NCBI GenBank assembly: GCA_964552675.1
Contig: CAZKHJ010000005.1
Location: forward strand, 65,416-129,415
Reading direction: 5' to 3'
Length of the DNA stretch: 64,000 bases
Source: Sulfurimicrobium sp964552675
GTDB taxonomy: Bacteria; Pseudomonadota; Gammaproteobacteria; Burkholderiales; Sulfuricellaceae
Positions 44,226 to 54,188 of this stretch are shown here, one piece after another (position 1 is the stretch's first letter; each line of letters starts with the position of its first letter). Below the pieces are notes generated by a model that saw nothing but the letters and a program-made list of their open reading frames with translations, did no database searches and had not been told where the DNA came from. The translations under genes were made by a program, and so were the position numbers.

Positions 44226-44996
44226 TTACTCTTTTCTTGGTTCTTGGGGGGGAGCAATATTCAGAACGTCTATTATGGTTCCGGATACTTTATCTACGAG
44301 CACTGTTAGCGAGTATTTTTTAGTTCTTAGTGGTATGAATCCTATTTCATCTGGTTTCTTATTGATTTTTATTAATGCTTGATCGAGTAATGGAGCGGTA
44401 CCTGAGTTCAGTTTACGCAGCATTTCGAGTGGCCGGGCTGTGCTGATAATTTCGTCATGCAAAGTGTCTAGGTCAACGAAATACTTTGGCTGATAATGCA
44501 CGCCCATACCTGTGACTGCCCAGTTGTAATTCATGTCGCTCAACTCTTGTGGTTCAGTTGGTAATTTTGCTCCTACCCAACGTGGCCCCCACAGCGGTAA
44601 AGTTTGAAACCGTGAGTCGTGAGCATCTCTTAACATCTGTTCGTCTATGGTATTGGCCGTGACTGCAATAAAGTGGCCTTGAGAAAATACCAGGTAAACG
44701 GGACGTCCCTCAAAGGTGGCATATAGGCCATAAATCAGGGCCAATATCTGTAAGAGTGCGATAAACGACAAATCCAGAATGAGTTCGCGCCGGCTCTTTC
44801 CTGGGTTGAATACTACAAAGGTTAGCAGAGGGCCTATGCAAACATCGATGCTAATGATCAGGGTTACTAGCGACTGCCCACCGATGGCGCTAAAAAGAGG
44901 AAATGGATACCAGACGAATAAGATTAGACTGAGGACAGTCATGGCGATCAATGCACTGATCGCTAGATGGGCCGAGGCGGCTTTGCTGCGGGTCAT
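44226..44996 (-). CDS. TfpX/TfpZ-type pilin accessory protein
   Basis: About 256 residues with two to three N-terminal hydrophobic segments (residues 14-35, 45-65, 85-105) and a C-terminal periplasmic domain, as in TfpX/TfpZ proteins that help surface display of particular pilins. It lies directly downstream of pilA with a terminator between. AAAGG precedes ATG at 44996; an ATG at 45017 in frame is an alternative. The family match is recognised from the conserved N-terminal pattern (FFVWYPFPLF). Confidence 0.85.
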   Translation of the reverse strand: MTRSKAASAHLAISALIAMTVLSLILFVWYPFPLFSAIGGQSLVTLIISIDVCIGPLLTFVVFNPGKSRRELILDLSFIALLQILALIYGLYATFEGRPVYLVFSQGHFIAVTANTIDEQMLRDAHDSRFQTLPLWGPRWVGAKLPTEPQELSDMNYNWAVTGMGVHYQPKYFVDLDTLHDEIISTARPLEMLRKLNSGTAPLLDQALIKINKKPDEIGFIPLRTKKYSLTVLVDKVSGTIIDVLNIAPPQEPRKE

Positions 44997-45069
44997 ATTG
45001 ACGGCCTTTACTCCCATGGGACGGAAAAATCACAAGGGAGTCCAAAGGGTGAAAATGGAGGAGCTTCTC

Positions 45070-45099
45070 AAAAAAAAGCCCCTTCAAATGAAGGGGCTT
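45070..45099 (-). terminator. Rho-independent terminator downstream of pilA
   Basis: AAGCCCCTTC (45076-45085), loop AAAT, GAAGGGGCTT (45090-45099), with an A run at 45070-45077 that reads as a U tract on the minus strand. It ends the pilA transcript, with partial read-through into the accessory gene likely. Confidence 0.88.
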
Positions 45100-45146
45100 G
45101 ATTTATTGGCTGGCCCATGAGAGGGCGGCCTAGCCAAATGGGACCG

Positions 45147-45590
45147 TTAGTTCTTGACCCAGCCTTTGGTCACAGCGCCACCGCTCATCACAAAGTAGAT
45201 TTTGCTGCCTGCTACAGGAGCTGCTACAGAACCTGGTGTATTGCTTGGTGTCAGGATCAGCGTATCGGTTGCTGCGATATTTTTATAGGCATTCGGCGTT
45301 GCGGTGATTACCCCGTCAGTAACACCAACGGTTGCCGTGGCGCCGTTGGCGCTTGCATAAGCTGCAGGAACACCATTCGACCCTGCATCGCACAGAGTAA
45401 TGTCGCCAAGGGATTGCCAGCAGTCCTCTACGCCCAGTTTGTAAGGGGCAACCTGGCCGGTCACTTCAGTGTAACGTGCTTTGGTGATGTAATCTTGATA
45501 GGCCGGGATCGCTACTGCAGCCAAGATGCCAATAATTGCCACGACGATCATCAGCTCGATCAGGGTAAAGCCTTGTTGTACGCGTTTCAT
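45147..45590 (-). CDS. pilA: Type IV major pilin PilA
   Basis: A 147-residue prepilin: leader MKRVQQG, cleavage before F, then FTLIELMIVVAIIGILAAVAIPAYQDY, the classic class IVa N-terminal helix with Glu5. Two cysteines (EDCWQ and TLC), 10 residues apart, may form a disulfide rather than the usual C-terminal loop. GAGGAG precedes the ATG. It has its own sigma-54-type promoter 64-78 bases upstream and a terminator behind it. Confidence 0.94.
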   Translation of the reverse strand: MKRVQQGFTLIELMIVVAIIGILAAVAIPAYQDYITKARYTEVTGQVAPYKLGVEDCWQSLGDITLCDAGSNGVPAAYASANGATATVGVTDGVITATPNAYKNIAATDTLILTPSNTPGSVAAPVAGSKIYFVMSGGAVTKGWVKN

Positions 45591-45653
45591 GGTATTTCTC
45601 CTCATTGGGTTATTGAAACGAACAAAACACATGTAGTGTTTGCTGAGTATTAA

Positions 45654-45668
45654 GCATGATATGTGCCA
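45654..45668 (-). promoter_or_regulatory. Sigma-54 (RpoN) promoter for pilA
   Basis: On the minus strand TGGCAC (45668-45663), five bases, then ATGC (45657-45654): the GG and GC pairs are ten bases apart, as required for -24/-12 promoters. The predicted start of transcription is near 45642, giving a leader of about 50 bases. This is the usual promoter class for pilA (with PilR as activator); no pilSR gene is in this window. Confidence 0.8.
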
Positions 45669-46017
45669 GACCATGTTTTTGTAGGAATGCCTTGGGGTGG
45701 TATGAATGCTATTCACTCTGGTGGCTGGGCGACGTTTAAGCTATTTGCTGCTATCCCCTCCCCCAGGCAGAGAGTTTGGCGGTTGCACGAGTTCTAAATT
45801 AAGGCGTTTCGTCCAAAACGACATGTGTCTGGATTGTTTGGTCCTTTATTCAAACCCTCTGGCTTTGGGGTGTGGTTGTCGAGTGTCAGGATGTGACGTT
45901 GTGCGTCACATTGAGGTTGGCCTGCTCCTGATCTGCCCCCATTAGAAGTGCCAACGGCCTTCTAGTAAAATCCAAATTGAAACATTAGACAATTTCTTGC
46001 TGTGGCTAAAATGCGGA
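45669..46017. other. Intergenic region between pilA and the AlkD-like gene
   Basis: No gene supported; one short open frame on the plus strand (45706-45945) lacks a ribosome site and resembles nothing. A perfect 8-bp inverted repeat ATGTGACG/CGTCACAT with 5-base loop lies at 45891-45911. This region also holds the upstream activator area of the pilA promoter. Confidence 0.5.
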
Positions 46018-46728
46018 TTATCTTTTCAAATAGCTTTGCCGTAATTCCTCGGGAAAACGCTCGATCGCATAGCGCAGCATAGTACGCGGCATGACGCAGC
46101 CATATCGATCCAGAAAATCTTCCAGCCGTGCCCGGTCGCGCTTTCCCACCTCTCGCAGCATCCAGCCGCTGGCCTTGTGCATCAGGTCTTCGCGGTCATT
46201 CAGCAGCTGTGCGGCCAGTTCCAGGGTATTGTCGAAATCGCCCTGGCGGATGAAGTGCAGGGTCGCGACCATGGCGATGCGCCGTTCCCACAGGGAGGGG
46301 GAGCGAATCAGCTGATAGAGCGGTGTGCGCGGCTGATCGGCGAGGTGGGTGCCCACGATATGTGGCGCGGAAAGGTCTACCAGGTCCCAGTTGTTGATCC
46401 ATTTGCTGTTGCCCAGATAAGCCTGATAAACGTTCTGGCGTGTCTGCAAATCTCCGGCGGCAAAGTGGCGCATCAGGAACAGCAGTGCGAGCAGGCGCTC
46501 TTCGTGAAAGGCAGAATGGAGTAGTTCGAGTGTCGTGTCGAGCGTCACTTTCTTGGACTGTTTGGCCACGTCGCGGATGATGGGGACCTTGATGCCGAGA
46601 AAGACATCCCCTTCGCCATACTGGCCCGGTCCGGTCTTGAAAAAACCCTGCTGGACGCGAGCCGTTTCCGGACTGGCAAGGCTGCGCAGCCGGGACTGGA
46701 TCTCGCTCAGGTTGGCGGGGGAATTCAC
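46018..46728 (-). CDS. AlkD-like DNA alkylation repair protein
   Basis: A 236-residue protein of helical HEAT-like repeats (LLHSAFHEERLLALLFLMRHF, WINNWDLVDLSAPHIVG), the fold of AlkD glycosylases that excise bulky N3/N7-alkylpurines. GTG start at 46728 overlaps the stop of the YhcH-like gene. The WINNWD loop is a recognisable family feature. Confidence 0.9.
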   Translation of the reverse strand: MNSPANLSEIQSRLRSLASPETARVQQGFFKTGPGQYGEGDVFLGIKVPIIRDVAKQSKKVTLDTTLELLHSAFHEERLLALLFLMRHFAAGDLQTRQNVYQAYLGNSKWINNWDLVDLSAPHIVGTHLADQPRTPLYQLIRSPSLWERRIAMVATLHFIRQGDFDNTLELAAQLLNDREDLMHKASGWMLREVGKRDRARLEDFLDRYGCVMPRTMLRYAIERFPEELRQSYLKR

Positions 46729-47174
46729 TCTGCCGCGATTTTCAGGATTACCTTGCGGATGACGCCAGCGCTGACCAGCGGCGCATGCGCATCCTGCGGA
46801 AAAAACAGGCAGAAGGCCCCGGGTGGCGTGCTGATCCAGCTTGCCGGCGTGTCGTGGAAGAACTGGATGTCCTTCTCGCTGCTGTAGTCGGCAACCGGCT
46901 CATGGCAGTCGCACAGCGGCCTCCAGCCCATCTCGTCGGTGCCTTCCAGTACCAGCTGGATGTCGATGTATGTGCGGTGGCATTCCAGCTTGGCCTGGTC
47001 GCGGCTGCGCCCCGGGGAAGTCTCCACGATGGCGAACAGGCGTTCGCCTTCAATGGGGTAGCGTCCCGGCGCCAGGTCTTTCAGGCCGGGGTCGCGCAGG
47101 AAGTCGAAGGCACGCGGAAACAGCTCATGCAGGGTGGTGTAGCGGCCGGCATTGGCGAGGGTGTCGAAGATCAT
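46725..47174 (-). CDS. YhcH/YjgK/YiaL family protein
   Basis: A 149-residue cupin-type protein of the DUF386 family (E. coli YhcH, EbgC), proposed sugar-handling roles; conserved ECHRTYIDIQ, EKDIQFF and FFPQDAHAP motifs with metal-binding His/Glu. It is translationally coupled to the AlkD-like gene and ends close behind cbbO. Function unresolved. Confidence 0.85.
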   Translation of the reverse strand: MIFDTLANAGRYTTLHELFPRAFDFLRDPGLKDLAPGRYPIEGERLFAIVETSPGRSRDQAKLECHRTYIDIQLVLEGTDEMGWRPLCDCHEPVADYSSEKDIQFFHDTPASWISTPPGAFCLFFPQDAHAPLVSAGVIRKVILKIAAE

Positions 47175-47180
47175 GTTTGC

Positions 47181-49448
47181 CTACTTGGTGAGTGCCATGA
47201 ACAGTTCCGGCAGCCGTTCCGGCAGGCGCTGGATGTTGTCCACCACGGTGTACTGCTTGCCGAAAATGTCGCTGACGTATTCGTCGGCCTTGGGGTCAAG
47301 GTTGATGCAGTAGGCGTAAATGCCTTTTGTGTCCAGCTCCTTGACAGCCTGGCGCGCATCTTCGATCAGCACGCGTTCGTCCTTGGTGTCCACGTCGGAG
47401 GGCTGGCCGTCGGTGAGGATCAGCATCAGCTTCTTGTCCGCCTTCTGGGCTTCGAGGTAGTGGGCGGCGTGGCGCATGGCTGCCCCCATGCGGGTGGAAA
47501 AGGCCGCGTCCATGGCTGCCAGGCGTGCTTTCACCTCGTCGTCCCAGTGTTCGCTGTAACCCTTGATGTGCATGTAGCGCACGTCGTGGCGGGTGTTGGA
47601 GTGGAAGCCGCCGATGGCGAAGGGGTCGCCCAGTTTTTCTACCGCCCAGGCCAGCAGGGAAACGGCTTCCTGGGAAAGTTCGAGGATGGTCTGGTCAGCA
47701 CCCGCCACCTTTTCGTTGAGCGATTCGGACAGATCCAGCAGCAGCATCACGGCGATGTCGCGCCCGCTGGTCTTGTGGCTCATGTTGATGCGCGGATCAG
47801 GGCTGGAGCCGCTCTTGAAGTCGATCAGGGAGCGCAGGGCGACGTCCAGATCAAGTTCGCTGCCCTCTTCCTGGTAGCGGATGCGCACTTTTTCCTGCGG
47901 CTTGAGCAGGTCCAGCATTCTTTTGAGCCGTTTGGCCAGGGCGTCGTGCTTGGCCAGCAGCCTGTCGATGTCGCCCGAGTTGCCCTTGGGATGCAGGGCC
48001 TCGTACACGCTCACCCAGTCTGGGCGGAAGGTCTGGCTGAGGTAGTCCCATTCCGGGTAGTGGCGCGGCGGCAGGCCGGTGATTTCCTCGCCCTTCTCAA
48101 TCTTGCGCTCGGCATCGAAGGCTTCTTCCTCGTCGCCTTCCTCGATGAATTTCCACATCTGGCGGTTGTCGTCGCGGTAACTGACTTCGGTGTCCTTGAA
48201 ATGGATGTTCGGAAGCTGGTCGCTCTGGCGGCGCGCCTTGGCGCCGAAGGCGATGGCCAGGTCGGCGATTTCCTGGGTGCTGGATTCGCCAGCTTGCATG
48301 ATGGCATGGAAGCGCTGGGCAAATTCGATGATCAGAGGATTACGGTAATTATGGTCCGGGTCGAGAATGGCACGCGACAGCATGGCAAGACGGTGACGCA
48401 CGGCGGATTCCCTGTCCGGGTTGCATGCATCTTCTGCCGGGGTAGGATGCAGCCCCAGGAAAATACGTCTCAAGCCGGGGTAACGCTGCATGGCGAGGTA
48501 TTCCACGCGGGAGTCTTCGAGAAACTCCACCGCCATGCGCTGGAACGGGCTCATGTTGTCGGCGATGATGGCCGTGGTCCAGCGCTTGTGGCCCATGATG
48601 TGGGCCAGGGTGGCGCGGTAGCGGTCCAGGCCGGAGATGCCATTGACGCCGTCATATACATCCGGCAGACGGATGCCGAGCTTGTCGTAATAGGGGATGG
48701 GCTTGCGCAACTCGTCGAACCCCAGAGAGTAGGGTACCAGGTAATCATGGTGTTCCCACAGAGCGCGCAGGTAGAGGTCAAGCTTGCGCTCTACGTCGAC
48801 CATCAGGGTGCCGTGGCGCTCGCGTTGCATGACAGCCTTGCTGTCGGCTGATTGCAGGCTGAAGTAGTCGACCTGCCGTTCGGGATGGTTGCCATAGTTG
48901 CGGATACCATACTCGACCCAGTTTTTCAGCCCCTGCAGCGGAATCTGGCTGAGCAGGTAGGGCATCTGGGCATAAAGCTCGGGCAGGCCGGGACTGGGGA
49001 AGGTGGTGTGATGGCCGTGAATGGATCCGGTCGTGCGTTCCATGAAATCCAGCGCCAGATCCATGTAATCCTGCATCTGTTCCTGGGAATGCAGCCTTCT
49101 GGCCGTGGCCGCCAGGGTCTGCAGGAAGGGAACGATGGCCTTGCCATTAGGTGATTTGTACATCCTGCGGATGAACGTCATCACTGCCGGCAGGGCGGAT
49201 TCCCCGAGTGTCCTGGCGACCGAGGGCCATTCCTCCAGAAACGCCAGCACCGGCTCGACGCCTCGCCCCATGCGGCAGAGAAAGCCGGCCGCTTCCAGAT
49301 AGGCGGTGATGCCCTCCTTCGAGAGTACGGACAGGGCTTCTGCCATGCAGTCATCGAAGACGTCCTTGACCTGGGAAAAGCCGCAATTGAGCTGTTCGCG
49401 GTAGCCCTTCATCAGGGGGTGTTCATACTCTGTCATCACCTCGGCCAC
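47181..49448 (-). CDS. cbbO: RuBisCO activase accessory protein CbbO (VWA domain)
   Basis: A 755-residue protein of the CbbO/NorD family. Long helical N-terminal region (about 1-540) and a C-terminal von Willebrand A domain from about 555 with MIDAS-like LLLDLSES and LILTDGQPSD. It partners with CbbQ to remove inhibitors from RuBisCO (QO activases). GTG start at 49448 has AGGA upstream. Order cbbM-cbbQ-cbbO, as in other autotrophs. Confidence 0.93.
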   Translation of the reverse strand: MAEVMTEYEHPLMKGYREQLNCGFSQVKDVFDDCMAEALSVLSKEGITAYLEAAGFLCRMGRGVEPVLAFLEEWPSVARTLGESALPAVMTFIRRMYKSPNGKAIVPFLQTLAATARRLHSQEQMQDYMDLALDFMERTTGSIHGHHTTFPSPGLPELYAQMPYLLSQIPLQGLKNWVEYGIRNYGNHPERQVDYFSLQSADSKAVMQRERHGTLMVDVERKLDLYLRALWEHHDYLVPYSLGFDELRKPIPYYDKLGIRLPDVYDGVNGISGLDRYRATLAHIMGHKRWTTAIIADNMSPFQRMAVEFLEDSRVEYLAMQRYPGLRRIFLGLHPTPAEDACNPDRESAVRHRLAMLSRAILDPDHNYRNPLIIEFAQRFHAIMQAGESSTQEIADLAIAFGAKARRQSDQLPNIHFKDTEVSYRDDNRQMWKFIEEGDEEEAFDAERKIEKGEEITGLPPRHYPEWDYLSQTFRPDWVSVYEALHPKGNSGDIDRLLAKHDALAKRLKRMLDLLKPQEKVRIRYQEEGSELDLDVALRSLIDFKSGSSPDPRINMSHKTSGRDIAVMLLLDLSESLNEKVAGADQTILELSQEAVSLLAWAVEKLGDPFAIGGFHSNTRHDVRYMHIKGYSEHWDDEVKARLAAMDAAFSTRMGAAMRHAAHYLEAQKADKKLMLILTDGQPSDVDTKDERVLIEDARQAVKELDTKGIYAYCINLDPKADEYVSDIFGKQYTVVDNIQRLPERLPELFMALTK

Positions 49449-49459
49449 GTTCCGTTTCC

Positions 49460-50263
49460 TCAGGCAAAAGTTGCGTCAATGGCGTGATCCAGCGTGTCGC
49501 GGATGTCGGCATCGTCGGTGATGGGGCGCACCAGAGCCATGCGGCAGGCATCGCGTGCTTCCACGCCGCCCCTGATCAGGGTGGCGGCGTACACCAGCAG
49601 ACGGGTGGAAATTCCTTCGTCCAGGCCGTGGCCTTTGAGGTTGCGCGCAGTGGCGCCAATTTTGACCAGTTTGGCGGCGGTGGCTTCATCCAGACCGGTT
49701 TCCCTGGCAACGATGCCGGTTTCCAGCTTGGCGTCAGGATAATCGAAATCAAAGGCAGTGAAGCGTTGCTTGGTAGATTGTTTGAGATCCTTCATCAGAC
49801 TCTGGTAGCCAGGGTTGTAGGAAATTACCAGCTGGAAATCAGGATGCGCCTCGATCAGCTCGCCCTTCTTGTCCAGTGGCAGGGTGCGGCGGTGGTCGGT
49901 GAGGGGATGGATCACCACGGTGGTGTCCTGACGGGCTTCCACTATTTCATCCAGATAGCAGATGGCGCCAATGCGGGCAGCGGTAGTGAGCGGGCCATCG
50001 AGCCAGCGGGTGCCGTTGGCGTCGAGCAGGTAGCGCCCGACCAGGTCGGAAGCGGTCATGTCCTCGTTGCAGGCTACGGTGATCAGCGGCTTGCCGAGCT
50101 TCCAGGCCATGTATTCGACGAAACGCGATTTGCCGCAACCGGTGGGGCCCTTGACCATCACCGGCAGGCGGGCGGCATAGGCGGCTTCGTACAGCGCGAC
50201 TTCATTGGTCTGCTGCTGATAGAACGGTTCCTTGTGAATCTTGTATTGATCTTTGGCGGTCAT
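49460..50263 (-). CDS. cbbQ: RuBisCO activase CbbQ (MoxR-type AAA+ ATPase)
   Basis: A 267-residue ATPase with Walker A GPTGCGKS at about 39-46, Walker B CYLDEIVEA and a sensor Arg/Asn set (ISYNPGYQS). It remodels inhibited RuBisCO together with CbbO. ATG at 50263; 11 bases upstream of cbbO. A terminator lies between it and cbbM, so it probably gets part of the cbbM transcript. Confidence 0.94.
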   Translation of the reverse strand: MTAKDQYKIHKEPFYQQQTNEVALYEAAYAARLPVMVKGPTGCGKSRFVEYMAWKLGKPLITVACNEDMTASDLVGRYLLDANGTRWLDGPLTTAARIGAICYLDEIVEARQDTTVVIHPLTDHRRTLPLDKKGELIEAHPDFQLVISYNPGYQSLMKDLKQSTKQRFTAFDFDYPDAKLETGIVARETGLDEATAAKLVKIGATARNLKGHGLDEGISTRLLVYAATLIRGGVEARDACRMALVRPITDDADIRDTLDHAIDATFA

Positions 50264-50303
50264 GGCTATATCCGATTAAATAAGTCGGGTTATCGGAACC
50301 AAA

Positions 50304-50332
50304 AAAGCCCCGCCGTAGCGGGGCTTTCTGGT
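50304..50332 (-). terminator. Rho-independent terminator between cbbM and cbbQ
   Basis: AAAGCCCCGC (50304-50313), loop CGTA, GCGGGGCTTT (50318-50327); on the minus strand it is followed by six T residues (to 50301). It would limit downstream expression so that RuBisCO is made in excess of the activases. Confidence 0.85.
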
Positions 50333-50340
50333 AAGGCGTC

Positions 50341-51720
50341 TTACTTGTGCACACCCAGCTTTTCACGCCAGCCGGGGAACAGCTTGTCGGCGTCTTTCGG
50401 GAAGGACTCGAAGGCGCGGGCAAACTCTTTGTGCTCCTTGGCGTATTCGATCGGATCGGCACCGGCTTTCCAGCACTCGTAGGACTGACGCAGGGAGATC
50501 GCGCCAGCAGCCGGGGAGTCGATGTGGCCGTAGGAGCCGCCACCAGCGGTGTTGATCACGTTGCCATGGCCCAGGTTTTCGAAGAAGCCGGGCAGGCGCA
50601 GTGCGTTCATGCCGCCGGAGATGATCGGGGTGGTGGGCTTCATGCCGTACCACTTCTGGAAGTAGACCGGGCCCTGGCACTCGTCGCGCTCGATCATGTA
50701 GGCGATGATCTTGTCGTCGCCTTCGCCTTCCATCTTGCCATAGCCCATGGTGCCGACGTGGATGCCGGAAGCGCCTTGCAGGCGGCTCATCTTGGCCAGC
50801 ACGAAGGCGGTGTAACCGCGCTTGGAGCTGGGGGAGGTCACGGCGCCATGGCCGGCACGGTGGTAGTGCAGGTACTGGCCGGGGTATTGACGGCGGGCGG
50901 TGGTCACCATGCCGGGGCCGCCAACGTAGCCGTCCACCAGGAAGGCCAGCTTGTCGGCGTCAGGGCCGAACACTTCCAGCGCGTAGTCGGCGCGGGCCGT
51001 CATTTCGTAGTGGTCGTCAGCAGTGATGTTCATGGAGAACAGCTTGGCCTGGCCGGTTTCATCCTGGGCGCGCTTCATGGCGTCATACACCAGCGGCAGC
51101 ACTTTCTTCAGCGGGCAGAACACCTGGTTGCCTTGCGGCTCGTCGTTCTTGATGAAGTCGCCACCCAGCCAGAACTGGTAGGCGGCCTTGGCGAATGGCT
51201 CGGGGCGCAGGCCCAGCTTCGGCTTGATGATGGTGCCGGCGATGTAGCCGCCGTTTTCGACCGGACGGCCGAGGATGCGCCACAGGTTGGTGATGTCGGT
51301 GGCGGGGCCGTCGAACATCTGGATGGCGCGCTCCGGCACGTAGAAGTCGATCATCTTGGCGTGTTCGATGTCGCCCATGCCCTGGTTGTTGCCGATCGCC
51401 AGGGTCAGGAAGGAAACCAGCATGAAGCGGCCGTCGGTGACGTTGCGGTCGAACAGCTCCAGCGGGTAGGCGATGCGCATGTCTTCGTTGGCTTCGTCGA
51501 TGTAGTACACCAGCGCGTCGACACCCTTGGTGAAGTCGTCAGTGGTGGAAACTTCGACGTTGGTGCCGGTGGAGGATTCGGCGGCGAAGTGGGCGGCGCC
51601 TTCCAGATAGCCGGTGCCGGCCTTGGGTTTCATCTTGTAAGCGACGAGGATGTGTTTGCCGCCTTTGATCAGGTCTTCTTCTTTCAGGTCCAGATTCGCG
51701 TAACGTGCCGATTGATCCAT
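50341..51720 (-). CDS. cbbM: Ribulose-1,5-bisphosphate carboxylase, form II (CbbM)
   Basis: A 459-residue form II RuBisCO that fixes CO2 in the Calvin-Benson cycle. Key residues are in place: Lys166 (TIIKPKLG), carbamylated Lys191 in GGDFIKNDEPQ with Asp193 and Glu194, His287 and His291, and loop-6 Lys329 (MGYGKMEGE); numbers equal those of the R. rubrum enzyme. GGAGA precedes ATG at 51720. It diverges from cbbR with 150 bases between, and is followed by a terminator. Form II suits low-oxygen, high-CO2 growth. Confidence 0.98.
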   Translation of the reverse strand: MDQSARYANLDLKEEDLIKGGKHILVAYKMKPKAGTGYLEGAAHFAAESSTGTNVEVSTTDDFTKGVDALVYYIDEANEDMRIAYPLELFDRNVTDGRFMLVSFLTLAIGNNQGMGDIEHAKMIDFYVPERAIQMFDGPATDITNLWRILGRPVENGGYIAGTIIKPKLGLRPEPFAKAAYQFWLGGDFIKNDEPQGNQVFCPLKKVLPLVYDAMKRAQDETGQAKLFSMNITADDHYEMTARADYALEVFGPDADKLAFLVDGYVGGPGMVTTARRQYPGQYLHYHRAGHGAVTSPSSKRGYTAFVLAKMSRLQGASGIHVGTMGYGKMEGEGDDKIIAYMIERDECQGPVYFQKWYGMKPTTPIISGGMNALRLPGFFENLGHGNVINTAGGGSYGHIDSPAAGAISLRQSYECWKAGADPIEYAKEHKEFARAFESFPKDADKLFPGWREKLGVHK

Positions 51721-51782
51721 TGCTTATCTCCAAATGGTTATGAATGTATTCCCGAAGGAATGGTTGTGATGCGATGAGGAGT

Positions 51783-51852
51783 ACTATACGCATCAATTTG
51801 TATAAGAAACATTAAATTGTTATGATTGTTATCATAATCATTTGCTTATGAT
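51783..51852. promoter_or_regulatory. cbbM/cbbR control region with CbbR-type inverted repeat
   Basis: TTATGAT (51820-51826), TGTT, ATCATAA (51831-51837) form a perfect 7-bp inverted repeat that fits the LysR T-N11-A pattern; a third TTATGAT is at 51846-51852. A -10 box for cbbM, TATAGT, reads on the minus strand at 51788-51783, so the dyad would be centred around -50 of cbbM. The -35 box is weak, in keeping with activator dependence. Binding by CbbR is inferred. Confidence 0.7.
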
Positions 51853-52776
51853 TTTTTGAAGTCGAACTGTCATGTTACACCTCACCCTGCGTCAATTGAA
51901 AGTATTCGAAGCCGTGGCGCGCCAGCGCAGTTTTTCGCGTGCAGCGGAGGAGTTGTTCCTGACCCAGCCGGCCGTTTCCATGCAGGTGAAACAGCTGGAG
52001 GAAGGCATTGGCTTGCCCCTGTTTGAACAGATGGGAAAGAAAATTTTCCTCACCGAGGCCGGACAGGAGCTGTTCCATTACAGTCGCGTCATCGCCGAAC
52101 AGCTGGAGGAGATGGAAGAGGTGCTGTCGCGCATGAAGGGGCTTGAGCAGGGGCGGCTGAAAATTACCGTGGTGAGTACTGCCAACTATTTTGCGCCCCA
52201 GCTGTTGGCCAGTTTTTGCCAGCGTCACGCAAAAGTGACCATTAGCCTTGATGTCACGAACCGGGAAATCCTGCTACAGCAGCTGGCCAATAATGAAACC
52301 GATATGGCGATCATGGGCCAGCCGCCGGAAGGCCAGGATTTGACGGCCGAGTCGTTCATGGAAAATCCACTGGTGGTAATTGCCTCGCCGAACCACGCAC
52401 TGGCCGGCCAGCACCATATCCCGGTGCAGCGGCTGGCGGGGGAGACCTTCCTGGTGCGCGAGGTCGGCTCGGGCACACGCAGCGCGATGGAGCGTTTCTT
52501 TCAGGAGCATGGCATCGAGCTCCACACCGGCATGGTGATGAGCACCAATGAGGCTATCAAACAGGCAGTGCAGGCGGGAATGGGGCTGGGAATCGTGTCG
52601 TTGCACACCGTGGCGCTGGAGTTGGAAACGCGACGCCTGGCCATTCTGGATGTGGATTCTTTCCCCATCATGCGCCACTGGTTTGTGGTTCATCGCCAGA
52701 ACAAGCGGCTTTTGCCGGTGGCGGCGGGGTTCAAGGATTTTCTGTTGAATGAAGCTGCCCAGTTGATGGAAAAAGT

Positions 52777-54174
<1,398 letters not shown>

Positions 54175-54188
54175 GTCGGCGGCTTGTT

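Noticed and set aside
45706..45945. Possible small Cys-rich gene upstream of pilA
   Set aside because: No ribosome-binding site, no homology recognised, and it covers the pilA upstream region.
46785..48851. Long plus-strand open frame opposite the YhcH-like and cbbO genes
   Set aside because: Same reason: antisense to recognised genes with no domain or upstream signal. The equivalent frame opposite cbbM (50347-51777) was rejected likewise.
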